A DNA stretch of 64,000 nucleotides from an uncultured Tateyamaria sp. GTDB taxonomy: Bacteria; Pseudomonadota; Alphaproteobacteria; Rhodobacterales; Rhodobacteraceae. This document shows, piece by piece, positions 27,023-37,200 of this stretch. A model generated the notes under the pieces. That model saw only the letters and a program-made list of their open reading frames with translations, did no database searches and was not told where the DNA came from. The position numbers were made by a program, and so were the translations under genes. The stretch spans positions 248,001 through 312,000 of the forward strand of contig NZ_CANKXW010000003.1 in NCBI RefSeq assembly GCF_947487805.1, given 5' to 3'. Position 1 is the stretch's first letter. The number at the start of each line of letters is the position of its first letter.

Positions 27023-27066
27023 AGCGCAGCCTCCGCCAACTTAATTATAAGAGCGCAGCCTCCGCC
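27023..27066. repeat. 15-bp direct repeat flanking an AT-rich 14-bp insert at the amidase 3' end
   Basis: AGCGCAGCCTCCGCC occurs at 27023-27037 and again at 27052-27066. Between them lies AACTTAATTATAAG, strikingly AT-rich for this region. On the coding (minus) strand the insert supplies the TAA stop now used. Deleting 29 bases (one repeat plus the insert) would leave a gene ending at a TGA at 27016-27018 with nearly the same C-terminus. Confidence 0.7.
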
Positions 27067-28373
27067 GCGACACCAACCCGCAACAACGCCTCTTCGCAAT
27101 CCGGCGCACCCATCAACATGATCCCGCAACTCGGCACACCCGTGGGCAGGCTCAGCGCACACAGCCCCATCAGGTTGCCCACACGCGTGTTGCGCAGGGC
27201 CAGCAGGTTCTCGGTCTTGTAATACTCGCTGTCGCTGTTCAACCGCTCCAGATTGGGCGGCAGGATCGGGGCCGACGGGGCCAGCACCGCATCAAACCCG
27301 GTGGCGGCGGCATCCCAAGCCGCGCGCGCCGCATCCAGCTGTGCCCAGGCGGCACTGTAATCCGGCGCCGAAAACCCGTTGCCCAACCGGAACCGCTCAA
27401 GAATCTCGGCGTACATCGCACCCGGATTGGCCTCGATCACATCGCGCCACAGCCCGTAAACCTCGCCCGGCACCAACGGCCCGGCATTGGCCATCGCCTC
27501 AACCAGTTCCGGCACCTCAAGCGGCTCGACAACAGCGCCCGCCGCCTGCAACCGCGCAACGGCCCCCTCATAGGCGGCCCGCGGCGCATCCCGCAGATCG
27601 TCCAGAACCACGGTCTGCAATGCCGCAAACCGCTTGCCCGCCAGCGTCGCACCGCGCAAATCCGGCGCGCGCCCACCTTCCAGCACGGCCAGCAAAGCCG
27701 CCGCATCCTCCACCGTCCGCGTCAGCGGTCCCACCGTGTCAAACTTCAGGCTCAGCGGCACACACCCCTCGATCGACACCCGGCCCGCCGTGGTCTTCAG
27801 CCCCACCAGATCATTCCACGCCGACGGGATGCGCACCGACCCGCCCGTGTCCGACCCGATGGCCGCCGCCGCCAGCCCAAAGGCCACCGACGCCGCCGCG
27901 CCCGAGGACGACCCCCCCGGCACAGCGCCTGCGTCATTCACACAAGGCGGCGTCGCCGTAGACGGGTTGTACCCCAACCCCGAAAAGGCCAGCTCGCTCA
28001 TATGCGTCTTGCCCAGACACACCAGCCCCATGGCCGTCGCATTGGCCAACACAACCGCATCCGCATCCGGCACCCGGCCTGCCAGAAGTTTCGATCCGCT
28101 CTCCGTCGCCGTCCCTGCGGTATCAAAGAGGTCCTTCCAACTGACAGGCACCCCGTCCAGCGGCGACAACCGCCGCCCCGATGCCGCCCGCGCCGACGCG
28201 GCCTCCGCCTCGGCCAGCGCGCGATCTTCGGTCAGGCGGGCATAGATCCGGTCCTTCAACGGGTGCGCATGAATGCGCTCGAAATACGCGCGGGTCAGCG
28301 CCAGCGGATCCACCTCTCCGGCCCCGATGGCCCGCCCCAGATCACTTGCGCTCTTGTCCAGCCACTCTTGCAT
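27045..28373 (-). CDS. Amidase (amidase signature family)
   Basis: A 442-residue Ser-cisSer-Lys amidase. The triad is visible: Lys80 in V-S-W-K-D-L-F-D-T, the serine cluster G-G-S-S-S-G (155-157) with the cis-serine, and the nucleophile Ser179 in G-S-D-T-G-G-S-V-R-I-P. It hydrolyses a carboxylic amide; the substrate is not evident and no GatB or GatC lies nearby, so it is not GatA. GGAGGG seven bases before the ATG fixes the start. The stop codon lies in a small insertion-like scar described separately. It is divergent from the ubiH-like gene. Confidence 0.88.
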   Translation of the reverse strand: MQEWLDKSASDLGRAIGAGEVDPLALTRAYFERIHAHPLKDRIYARLTEDRALAEAEAASARAASGRRLSPLDGVPVSWKDLFDTAGTATESGSKLLAGRVPDADAVVLANATAMGLVCLGKTHMSELAFSGLGYNPSTATPPCVNDAGAVPGGSSSGAAASVAFGLAAAAIGSDTGGSVRIPSAWNDLVGLKTTAGRVSIEGCVPLSLKFDTVGPLTRTVEDAAALLAVLEGGRAPDLRGATLAGKRFAALQTVVLDDLRDAPRAAYEGAVARLQAAGAVVEPLEVPELVEAMANAGPLVPGEVYGLWRDVIEANPGAMYAEILERFRLGNGFSAPDYSAAWAQLDAARAAWDAAATGFDAVLAPSAPILPPNLERLNSDSEYYKTENLLALRNTRVGNLMGLCALSLPTGVPSCGIMLMGAPDCEEALLRVGVAAEAALL

Positions 28374-28453
28374 CGCACCCTCCGTTGCACTGCCCGGACG
28401 GTAGCGACGTCGCAACGCATGGACAATCCCGCACGCACGCCCATATTCGCCCC

Positions 28454-29680
28454 ATGACCCAAGACAGCGATATCCTGATCGTCGGTGGCGGCCTCTCCGG
28501 CCCCCTGCTCGCCCTTGCCCTCGCCCGTGGCGGCCAGACGGTCAACGTGATCGACGCCCTGCCTGAACCCGTGCGCAAGAACGCGGCCTTCGACGGGCGC
28601 AGCTATGCGGTGGCGCTGACCTCGCAACGGCTTCTGGACGGTCTGGGCCTCTGGGACGGCATCGCCGATCACAGCCAGCCGATCCTCGAAATCAAGGTCT
28701 CCGACGGTCGCGCGGGCCAGGGTCCCTCACCCTTCTTCATGCATTTCGACCACGCCGAGATCGAGGAAGGGCCCATGGGCCACATGGTGCAGGACCGGCA
28801 CCTGCGCCGCGCCCTTCTTGACGCCATGGCCGCCAGCGACGCCATCACCCATCTGGCGGGCGACACGGTCGTGTCCCAGGATGCGCGCCCCGGCGACGTC
28901 TCCGTCACGCTCGCCTCGGGCCAGACCCTGCGCGCCAAGGTGCTGATCGGCGCCGACGGGCGCAGCAGCGGCACGGCCCAACGCGCAGGCATCAAGCGCA
29001 CCGGCTGGGGCTATGACCAGACCGCGCTCGTCTGCGCCATCGCACATGAAAAACCGCACCGCGGCATCGCGCACCAGTTCTTCATGCCGCCGGGGCCGCT
29101 TGCCATCCTGCCCCTGCCCGGCAATCAAAGCGCCATCGTCTGGAGCGAAAAGGCCGCCACCGCCGCCGCCTTCAACGCGCTGGCGGATGACGACTACCTG
29201 ACCATGCTGCGCCCGCGCTTTGGCGACTTCCTGGGTGACATAGAGCTGGTGGGCAAACGCTATAGCTACCCGCTGTCGCTGTCGCTGGCCGACCGGCTGG
29301 TGGCCCCGCGCACTGCGCTGATCGGCGACGCGGCCCACGGCGTCCACCCCATCGCGGGTCAGGGCCTGAACGCAGGCATGCGCGACATCGCAGCACTGGC
29401 CGAAGTGATCACCGACGCCGCCCGTCGCGGCGAGGACATTGGCGCGACCGACGTGCTGGCCCGATATGAGGCATGGCGCCGGTTCGACAACACCGCGCTG
29501 GCACTCGCGACCGACAGCTTCAACAGGCTGTTTTCAAACGACAATACACTGGTGCGCGGCCTGCGCGATCTGGGCATGGGGGTGGTCAACGCGCTGCCCG
29601 GACTGCGCCGCAGCTTTATCCGAGAGGCCGCGGGCCTCACCGGCACCCTGCCCCGCCTGATGCAGGGCCGCCCGCTCTAA
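28454..29680 (+). CDS. UbiH/COQ6-family FAD-dependent ubiquinone hydroxylase
   Basis: A 408-residue flavoprotein monooxygenase that hydroxylates the ring of ubiquinone precursors. The FAD motif I-V-G-G-G-L-S-G is at the N-terminus, [11 protein letters not shown] near residue 57 fits the UbiH family signature, and the second FAD motif [18 protein letters not shown] follows near residue 290. Which ring carbon it attacks cannot be told, since alphaproteobacteria use UbiH, UbiL and UbiM in varied sets. I see no clear ribosome site before the ATG; longer open frames overlap the amidase gene and are rejected. Confidence 0.88.
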   Translation: MTQDSDILIVGGGLSGPLLALALARGGQTVNVIDALPEPVRKNAAFDGRSYAVALTSQRLLDGLGLWDGIADHSQPILEIKVSDGRAGQGPSPFFMHFDHAEIEEGPMGHMVQDRHLRRALLDAMAASDAITHLAGDTVVSQDARPGDVSVTLASGQTLRAKVLIGADGRSSGTAQRAGIKRTGWGYDQTALVCAIAHEKPHRGIAHQFFMPPGPLAILPLPGNQSAIVWSEKAATAAAFNALADDDYLTMLRPRFGDFLGDIELVGKRYSYPLSLSLADRLVAPRTALIGDAAHGVHPIAGQGLNAGMRDIAALAEVITDAARRGEDIGATDVLARYEAWRRFDNTALALATDSFNRLFSNDNTLVRGLRDLGMGVVNALPGLRRSFIREAAGLTGTLPRLMQGRPL

Positions 29681-29853
29681 TCCAGCTTGCGCGCCTCATC
29701 GACCAGCATCACGGGGATGCCGTTGCGGATCGGATAGGCCAGCAGCGCCGCATCCGAAATCAGCTCCTGCGCCGCCGCATCATAGCGCAGCGTGGCGTGC
29801 GTCTCGGGACAGATCAGCGCCTCCAGCATATGGCGGTTGGCCTCTGTGCTCAT
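29677..29853 (-). CDS. Trm112 family small protein
   Basis: A 58-residue protein, [13 protein letters not shown] at its start, then [12 protein letters not shown] and [12 protein letters not shown], the conserved pattern of bacterial YcaR/Trm112 proteins. Only one cysteine is present, so it cannot form the four-Cys zinc site of eukaryotic Trm112. Homologues activate or stabilise methyltransferases. Its ATG overlaps the LON-domain gene stop (ATGA), so translation is coupled, and its own stop shares four bases with the ubiH-like gene. Confidence 0.88.
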   Translation of the reverse strand: MSTEANRHMLEALICPETHATLRYDAAAQELISDAALLAYPIRNGIPVMLVDEARKLD

Positions 29854-30491
29854 TGCATCATCTCCCCTTCACCGCCGCGCAGCTCGAACTCTATCAGCGT
29901 TACCAGCGTCTCGCGCCGCGTGCTCAGCGATGGCGCCTCCAGCAGCGCCTGTTTGTCCTCGGGATCGAAATCCAGCATCATCGACAGCGAGTTGATCAAC
30001 AGCTCGTCATCCGCCTCTTTCAACGTCTCCCAATCGGCCGACAGTTCACGGGCCGAGAAATAGCGCCCCAGCAGGTCCAGAAACCGGCTGCGGCCAAAGG
30101 ACGGGTCGTCCTCGGTGTTGCCCCGGTCCCGCTCGAACCCGTCCCACGACACTTCGCAGCGCCGATAGGGCGTGAACCCTTCGACCTCCGCGCGCACGCG
30201 GAACCGCGAAATGCCCGACAGGGTGACAAGGTACCGGTTGTCCTCGGTCTCGGAAAACTGGGTGACCCGCCCGGCGCAGCCGATGGTCTGAAGGCCCGGA
30301 CCATCGCGCCCGTCCACCACGTTCGGCTGCACCATCCCGATCAGACGCCCCGGCGTCTTGAGCGCATCATCCAGCATCTGAAGATAGCGCGGTTCGAATA
30401 TATGCAACGGCAATCGCGACCGCGGCAGCAGCAGCGCACCGGGAAGCGGAAAGATCGGGATCGTCCCGGGAAGGTCAGCCACCTGTATCAT
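29850..30491 (-). CDS. LON substrate-binding-domain protein
   Basis: A 213-residue stand-alone Lon N-terminal domain, with [13 protein letters not shown] near residue 11, L-H-I-F-E-P-R-Y near 29 and the G-C-A-G-R-V-T-Q strand. There is no ATPase or protease part. Such proteins probably bind unfolded segments, but their role is unsettled. It lies between a CnoX-type thioredoxin and Trm112, a grouping found widely in alphaproteobacteria to my knowledge. GGTAGG stands just before the ATG. Confidence 0.9.
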   Translation of the reverse strand: MIQVADLPGTIPIFPLPGALLLPRSRLPLHIFEPRYLQMLDDALKTPGRLIGMVQPNVVDGRDGPGLQTIGCAGRVTQFSETEDNRYLVTLSGISRFRVRAEVEGFTPYRRCEVSWDGFERDRGNTEDDPSFGRSRFLDLLGRYFSARELSADWETLKEADDELLINSLSMMLDFDPEDKQALLEAPSLSTRRETLVTLIEFELRGGEGEMMQ

Positions 30492-30518
30492 ATCCTACCA
30501 GTTAGCCCGCCATGGCCA

Positions 30519-31436
30519 TCAGGCAAATATGATGGAACTCAACTTGCGACGCCCGTTCAGAACCACCGGGTCATTGGGTTTGAGCGCGTCGAAAATGGTG
30601 AAAAGCTGGGCCTTGGCCGCGCCGTCATTCCACTCCGCATCGCGCTTGAACAGATCCAGAAGGGCGTCCACCGCCGCCTCCGCATCGCCCGAGGCGTGCA
30701 GCGCCTTCGCGAGGTCGAACCGGGCCTGATGGTCGTCGGGGTTGGCCTCGACCGCAGCGCGCAGATCGGCCACAGGGCCCGCTTCCGCCGCCTGCCGCGC
30801 CAGCTGCAACTGCGCATGGGCCGCCTCCAGCTCTGGGCTTTCGGAAATCTCCGCCGGGGCGCCGTTCAGGATCGCCTCGGCCTGGTCCAGATCGTCCATG
30901 GCGATATGCGCGCGCACCAGCCCGCCATAGGCCACGGCATGGTTCGGATCCTCGCCCAGAATGGCGGCAAAGGTCTGCGCGGCATCGACCGCGGCACCCT
31001 CGCCCAGCATCTCTTCTGCGGCCTCGACCGCGTCGTTCAGGCTGTCACCGGGGGCTTCACCGCCCGATGCCTTGATCACCCGCTCCACAAAGGCGGTGAT
31101 CTCCGATCCCGGCACAGCACCCTGGAACCCGTCCACGGGCTGGCCCTTCCAAAAGGCATAGACGGTGGGGATCGACTGGATCTGCAACTGGCCCGCGATC
31201 ATCTGCGCCTCGTCGACATTGACCTTGGCCATCCTGACGGCACCCTTGGCGGCCTTGACGGCATCCTCCAGCATCGGCCCCAGCGTCTTGCACGGGCCGC
31301 ACCACGGCGCCCAGAAATCCACGATCACCGGCACGGTCTGGCTGGCGTCGACCACATCGGCCATGAACGTGGCCTCGCTGACATCCTTGATCAGGTCGGC
31401 ATCTGCGGGGCCAGTGGAAAGACCAAGGTCCATCAT
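30519..31436 (-). CDS. CnoX-type thioredoxin with TPR domain
   Basis: The 305-residue protein joins an N-terminal thioredoxin fold, with W-C-G-P-C (Cys46/Cys49), to a C-terminal helical TPR-like region from about residue 135 (A-V-E-A-A-E-E-M-L through L-L-D-L-F). It matches CnoX/YbbN, a holdase that delivers clients to GroEL and DnaK. Unlike E. coli CnoX, whose motif lacks the first cysteine, this one has a complete C-G-P-C and could act as an oxidoreductase. Two ATG codons are adjacent; GAGGATACG supports this start region. It is followed by the LON and Trm112 genes. Confidence 0.88.
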   Translation of the reverse strand: MMDLGLSTGPADADLIKDVSEATFMADVVDASQTVPVIVDFWAPWCGPCKTLGPMLEDAVKAAKGAVRMAKVNVDEAQMIAGQLQIQSIPTVYAFWKGQPVDGFQGAVPGSEITAFVERVIKASGGEAPGDSLNDAVEAAEEMLGEGAAVDAAQTFAAILGEDPNHAVAYGGLVRAHIAMDDLDQAEAILNGAPAEISESPELEAAHAQLQLARQAAEAGPVADLRAAVEANPDDHQARFDLAKALHASGDAEAAVDALLDLFKRDAEWNDGAAKAQLFTIFDALKPNDPVVLNGRRKLSSIIFA

Positions 31437-31464
31437 CGTCGTATCCTCTATCTGTGTTCCCGGC

Positions 31465-33087
31465 CTATATGGAGTTGTTTGACCGGGGTGCCAAGGGGCG
31501 TCGCCGACGCGCCGTCATTGCGGCGAATTTGTCGATGACACCCGCAAATTGCGGCAGCGGCCCGACACACAGGACGAACCATGCCAAAAACACCGGCCCA
31601 TAGGTCTGTGCGGCGGCCAGCAATGTGCCCGCATGGGCCTGTAACCATATCAGGATCGGGGGAGCGAGTGCGGCAGCGACCACGTTCGTGGCCATGATCG
31701 CGCCGCCTTGTGCACAGACCGAAGCAATGCGCCACAGAACACTGCGGTTGGCACTCTTTTGTACCTCCCGGTCTTCTGCGCTGTCGCTGCCTGCAACGAT
31801 CTGTTCCAACATTCGCAACCGGTCGCCGATGGCCATCGGATCGCTGGCGACCGCGTGGCTCATTTCGTCCTGCGCTTCCAGCTCCGCTTCGGGCACCGGC
31901 GGGGACGTACGTCGGCGGTTGGCGCGTTCGACCAGCAGGTCCACGTCAGGGTTTCCAAGCGTCAGACCGGGTGCCGTGCGCAACACGTCGCCCAATAGGA
32001 TCGCCACCTCGGGCGGGAACGGATCGGCGTCTTCGCTGTCGCGGCCGAGGTCTGCCATGCCCTGCAAGTCATCCACTGCCAGATGCAGCCGGAGAAGGTC
32101 GACCTGCCGCAGGGGCGGTTCGACCTGTTCGACAACCATGCGCGCGCGTTCGGCAAGGTTGAAATGCTGGTTGCCCGCCTTCTGCGCGAGGCGCGCGGCC
32201 TTGTCCTGCAACGCCTCGTGGGCGACCTGCTTGACCCGCTCTTCCTGTTCGGCCGCACTCGGCGTCGTGGCGGGCACTTCGATCCGATCGTCTTCGATCT
32301 CTGCCTCGATCATCGGATCGGGGTCCGGCAGCGGTTGGGTCCAGCCGTCGAGATGTTGGAACAGGCGCTCGGCGCGCTCGCGCGGGTCCGGGATCTGGGC
32401 GATGCGCGCGATGGTAGGGTCGAGACACGCGGCAGTGCAATCATCGAACCGCAATCCGTTCGACGTGGGGCTCTGCACCAGCCGTTTCAGCGACCGGATC
32501 GGGCGCAGGTCCTGCGCCAGCGTGCTGCTGAGCCACAGCTCCCGCAGGTTCTCCAGCCCCGACAGTGCCGACAGGTCGGTGACCTTGGTGCCGTTGATCC
32601 ACAGGCCCGTCAGGTTGGTGAGGCCTGCAATCGGTCCGAGATCCGCCACCGGCGCATTGTCCAGCGCAAGCGCGGTCAGCTGCGTGTGATCCGCGAGCGG
32701 TGACAGGTCATGCACGCGGGTATCGTTCAGCCCCAGGCCGGAAAGTCGCGCCAGTGACGCGAGCGGACGCAGGTCATCGACATCGGTGGCATCAAGACCC
32801 AACTCGGCCAGCTTGGCACATGCGCTGAGCGGCCCGAGGTCGCGCACCCGCGTGCGGTTCAGTTCAAGAAACTTGAGTTGCGGCATCTTCCCGATCTCGG
32901 TCAGGTCAGAGATGCGGGTCCGATCAAGGTTGAGCCTGCGCAGCTTCGGGGCCGCGGTGATCCGTGTCGGCAGCCGTTCCAGCGCACGCGTTTCGACCCT
33001 GTTGAAACTGAGGCGGTCCGCCCCGCGTGTGATGGCCGAGGCGATCAGTTTGTCAGCAAAAAGAAAGGCTTTTTCTGCTGGCGTCAT
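31465..33087 (-). CDS. Membrane-anchored leucine-rich-repeat protein
   Basis: I do not recognise a named family for this 540-residue protein. Residues 49-202 are seven uninterrupted 22-residue leucine-rich repeats of the form L-x-x-L-x-L-x-x-T-x-V-x-D-L-x-P-L, like the SDS22/internalin class. Residues 210-445 are charged and helical with an E-Q-E-E-R-V coiled stretch. Two hydrophobic helices (about 461-482 and 488-509) precede a basic tail R-R-R-R-P, so the C-terminus is membrane-anchored with the repeats probably facing the cytoplasm, since no signal peptide exists. GAGGACCCC before the ATG fixes the start, seven bases after the xthA stop, and the CnoX gene follows after 28 bases. Confidence 0.8.
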   Translation of the reverse strand: MTPAEKAFLFADKLIASAITRGADRLSFNRVETRALERLPTRITAAPKLRRLNLDRTRISDLTEIGKMPQLKFLELNRTRVRDLGPLSACAKLAELGLDATDVDDLRPLASLARLSGLGLNDTRVHDLSPLADHTQLTALALDNAPVADLGPIAGLTNLTGLWINGTKVTDLSALSGLENLRELWLSSTLAQDLRPIRSLKRLVQSPTSNGLRFDDCTAACLDPTIARIAQIPDPRERAERLFQHLDGWTQPLPDPDPMIEAEIEDDRIEVPATTPSAAEQEERVKQVAHEALQDKAARLAQKAGNQHFNLAERARMVVEQVEPPLRQVDLLRLHLAVDDLQGMADLGRDSEDADPFPPEVAILLGDVLRTAPGLTLGNPDVDLLVERANRRRTSPPVPEAELEAQDEMSHAVASDPMAIGDRLRMLEQIVAGSDSAEDREVQKSANRSVLWRIASVCAQGGAIMATNVVAAALAPPILIWLQAHAGTLLAAAQTYGPVFLAWFVLCVGPLPQFAGVIDKFAAMTARRRRPLAPRSNNSI

Positions 33088-33094
33088 GGGGTCC

Positions 33095-33883
33095 TCAGAG
33101 GTCGAAGGTCGCAAACACCGGGGCGTGGTCGCTGGGTTTTTCCCAGCCGCGGACGTCGCGCAGGATGCGGCTGCTGTGGGCGGTGGCCGCGATGTCCGAT
33201 GTGGCCCAGATGTGATCGAGGCGGCGGCCCTTGTCGGCGGCGTCCCAGTCCTTGGCGCGGTAGGACCACCAGCTGTAGAGCAGGCCCTCGGGGATGTCCT
33301 GACGGGTGATGTCGACCCAGTCGCCCGCGGCCTGCACCTGCGCGAGGTGATCCACCTCGATGGGGGTGTGGCTGACGATCTTGAGCAGCTGCTTGTGGCT
33401 CCAGACGTCGTCCTCGCGCGGGGCGATGTTGAGATCGCCCACGAGGATCGACCGTTCGGGCTTGGCCCCCGCGAACCAGTCGCGCATGTCGGTCAGGTAA
33501 TCGAGCTTTTGTCCAAACTTTTCATTCTTGTCGCGGTCGGGCGCGTCGCCGCCAGCGGGCACATAGAAGTTGTGGATGGTGACGCCGTTGTCCAGACGGC
33601 CCGCGATGTGGCGGGCGTGGCCGAGACCGGCAAAGTCCATCGCGCCCGCCTCTTGGATGGGTCGCTTGGACAGGATGGCGACACCGTTGTAACCCTTGTC
33701 GCCGCGCGCCACCATGTGGGTGTAGCCCAGCGCGTCGAACCCGTCGCGCGGGATCTTGTCGACCGGGCTTTTGCATTCCTGCAGGCAGAGCACGTCCGGC
33801 GCCTCGTCGCGCAGCAGTTTCAGCACGATGGGTTCGCGCAGCCGGACCGAGTTGATGTTCCAGGTGGCGAGGGTGAAAGACAT
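33095..33883 (-). CDS. xthA: Exodeoxyribonuclease III
   Basis: This 262-residue AP endonuclease/3'-exonuclease has the complete exonuclease-endonuclease-phosphatase set: W-N-I-N-S-V-R near the N-terminus, L-Q-E-C-K for the metal glutamate, N-F-Y-V-P-A-G-G, L-V-G-D-L-N-I-A-P and the C-terminal S-D-H-A-P-V. It repairs abasic and oxidised DNA ends in the cytoplasm. GGAGC precedes the ATG. It heads the minus-strand run that continues into the LRR, CnoX, LON and Trm112 genes. Confidence 0.95.
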   Translation of the reverse strand: MSFTLATWNINSVRLREPIVLKLLRDEAPDVLCLQECKSPVDKIPRDGFDALGYTHMVARGDKGYNGVAILSKRPIQEAGAMDFAGLGHARHIAGRLDNGVTIHNFYVPAGGDAPDRDKNEKFGQKLDYLTDMRDWFAGAKPERSILVGDLNIAPREDDVWSHKQLLKIVSHTPIEVDHLAQVQAAGDWVDITRQDIPEGLLYSWWSYRAKDWDAADKGRRLDHIWATSDIAATAHSSRILRDVRGWEKPSDHAPVFATFDL

Positions 33884-34256
33884 GCGGGCTGCTCCAATCT
33901 GAGGTTGAGGCAGAGCCTAGACTCAGGGGCGCGGCGGCTCCACCCGGAAAATGCGTTTTGTCCCCGCGGGGACAGCCCGTACGGCACCGAAACGCAATCG
34001 TAACCGGTGGGCTTTTGTCGGGGCATTCCGGGGCGTTCCGGAGCGTGCGCCGTATCAAGCCGATTTTAACCACGCAGCAGGCACACTGCCCCCCGAAGGC
34101 GGGCGGCCCTGACCCCCAAAGAGCGCCAGACGTTTCCGCAGGGTCAACTGGATGCGAAATTAAAGATGCTGTTGCATTGCTCGGGCACATCCTTACCCTG
34201 ATCAGCAATTCTTTTGCGACGCTTATTCAAGCAGACATTTTTCAAGGAGGCGCAGT
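33884..34256. other. Intergenic region between xthA and the RTX gene
   Basis: These 373 bases separate two divergent genes. Besides a 16-base palindrome (33959-33974), listed separately, and the strong AAGGAGG ribosome site of the RTX gene at its right end, I see no gene, tRNA or convincing promoter. The right third is noticeably less GC-rich and is the likely site of the RTX promoter. Confidence 0.6.
33959..33974. promoter_or_regulatory. 16-bp perfect palindrome TGTCCCCGCGGGGACA
   Basis: A complete 16-base palindrome 75 bases before the divergent xthA start and about 280 before the RTX start. Its position suits an operator, but GC-rich palindromes of this size can arise by chance. Confidence 0.35.
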
Positions 34257-37200
34257 ATGGCGCAGGTGATTGCTCCCGTCGGTGGTGGTTCAAATAATGG
34301 TGAAGTCGTTCAGCTGGACGACGGGGGATACATGGTCGTCTGGACCCATCTGGTTCTGTCGATCCTGCCGATCCCGAATGTGACGGATGACCAGTTCCTC
34401 GCCGTTCTGGGCCGTACGTTCAACGCCGATGGCACCCCCCGCGGCGACGTTTTCCAGATCAACAGTTCCACCAACCAGTCGGGGCAGAACTATGCGGATG
34501 TCGCGGTGCTGTCCAACGGCAACGTGGTGGTGTCGTGGACGGATGGCCCCGACTTTAACGACGGGTTCGATGTGTCCGCGCGCGCACGTGTTTTAACGGC
34601 CGACGGCGTTCCGGTGACGGACGAGATCATCCTTGGCAGTGTCGCTGACAACGACCAGAATTTCCCCAAGGTCGTGGCCACCGAAAACGGCGGATTCATC
34701 GCCACGTGGCAGGACGGACGGTTCAGCAACACCGATGAGCGGGCATTCGTGCAGGCCTATGACGCGATGGGCAACCCGGTCGGCGACGAGATGCATATCC
34801 TTGACTGGGATAGCACCCAGGACGGCGAATTTGTCTATGTCGGGAACGGTCAATACCACCTCGAGGGCAACCGCAGCCTGACCTTTAACCCCGATGTCAC
34901 CTATGACTGGTTCAACGGCATTCGCCAGCCTGTGCAGACGGGCGGAGGCGGTCCGGGCAATGGGTTCGACGGCGGATTCGAAGACGACATGGTCTCTGAT
35001 GGGCAGGGCATGGTGTACTATTCTGCAAATGGGCAGCAATATTCAACAGTCTCGCTGACCGCGTATCAGGCCGAGGTGCGGACGCAACCAGCCTTTACCT
35101 ATTCGGACGGCACGGTGCGCCCGACCGAGCATACGATCCTGCGGGATTCGCTGTCGGCGGTCACGCAGACGCTGAACATCGACATCTTTGATCCCGGTAT
35201 CAACGGGCTGAACCCCGGCGATTACGTGTCCACCGCACTGACCCTGACCAGCGACGGCAATCTCGCGCTGGTCTGGACCGGCATCAGCGGCGGGACGACC
35301 GCGCAGGATCTGGAATTCTCGGTATACTTGCAGATTGTATCGCCGGAGATGGTCGTCCTGTCCGAGCAGATTGTGATCGAGGATCAGAACGTCGTGGGTA
35401 CGGACATCTACCCGCCCTTTGTCACCGCAGGTGCGGACGGGCGGCTGTTCATCGGCTGGACCGGGACCACCGATCGCAACGGTCCGGGCACCAACGAGGT
35501 GATGGGCGGCGTGTTCGACATGCCCACGCTGAACTTTGACAGCAGGACGACCAATGCGAACGGCCCCGATGCCGTGCTGGGCACGGTGGGCGATGACACC
35601 GTCACCGCCACGGATGCGGACGAGCTGGTGTACCTGTTTGGCGGCAATGACACCTGGGAGCAGAACGGGGCGAATATTACGGCCAACAACGATGCCGCGA
35701 TCTATGGCATGGGCGGCAACGATTATTTTGCCTTTACCGACGGCAATACAGCCTCGCGGGTTTATGCGGGCCTCGGCTATGACACGTTCGATTATAGCGG
35801 GTTGAGCGCGTCCGCGGGCGTGATGCTGGACGGTGCGGGTTTTCAGGATTCGAACCGTTCGGATTTCGGTACTGCCGAACGCGTCATCGGGTCCTTCCAC
35901 GACGATCAGTTCCGGGTGCGGAACGGCGAAGTGTCCGAGAACCTGTACCTGCACACGGAAGCGGGCAATGACACCGTTCAGCTGAATACCAACTGGGGCG
36001 GCGAGATCGACGGTGGCGCGGGCACGGATGTGCTGACCAGTTTCTTTAACCGCGCGGATTGGGAACTGACGTTCCACGGCGACCACTATACGCTGGCCCA
36101 TCTGTTTCAGCCGAATTTCGGGTCCATGGATCCGGCGGCCGTGAACCCCGACTATGTCTATACGCTGCGAGCGTTCGAGACGATCGAGTTCGCGGACGAG
36201 ACGGTGACCTTGCAGGCGACGGCGTCCAACCCGTCCGGTGCGGGGGTGCCGCCGGTTCTGCCTGCGGGGCCGACCGAGGGTAATGACACGCTGACCGGTA
36301 CGGCCAACGACGAGACGATCAACGCACTGGGCGGCGATGACCTGATCATCAATGCAGGCGGCGGGTCGGACAGGTTCATCGGCGGCGCGGGCGAGGACAC
36401 GCTGCGGACCGATGTGACCGGGTTGGCCGAGGGCGACGGCATCACATTCAACACCGTGACCGGCGTGCACGGGCGGCGCAATTCCACCGTCGGGCAGGAC
36501 ACGATCGAGACGCTGGAGCATTTCGAGCTGATCGGGGAGTGGGACGCCGAGGTTGTGGGTGGTGCCGAGGACAACATCTTTGTCACCGATCTGGGCGATG
36601 ACACACTGATCAGCGGGGGCGGCAACGACACGCTGAACGGCGGCGGTGGCGACGACATCTACACCATCGATCCGCGCACCATGAACACGGTCGAGATCTT
36701 CGACAGTGCGGGCAATGACACGCTGGAGATCCTGGATTATCCGGGGCTGGACGTGATGAATTTCGTGGTTGCGGGCGGCACAATCACGCACCAGTCCGTG
36801 CACGGGCACAACACGGTGATGCAGATGAACGGCGCGGTGCCGCAGATCGAGACCGTGCGGTTCACCGGGCTGAACAATGACGGATCGCCCCGGTTCCAGA
36901 ACGATCTGGCGCTGGTGACGACGCAGGCGGCGTTCACCCGTCTGGACGCGCTTTATGCGGGTACGGACGGTGACAATGTCATCACCGCACCGTCCATTCC
37001 GGTGGGCGGGGTGACGGCGCCCTGGGGTCTGATCTTTGGCAATGGCGGCCATGACGACATCACGCTGTCCTCGACATTCACCTTTGATGCGCTGGGCGGG
37101 AGCGGCAACGACACGATCCGCGCGCAGGGCGATCAGGCGGCGACGATGCTGGGCGGGTCCGGCAATGACATGCTGATCGGTGCGGGCGGCGGCGACGCGA

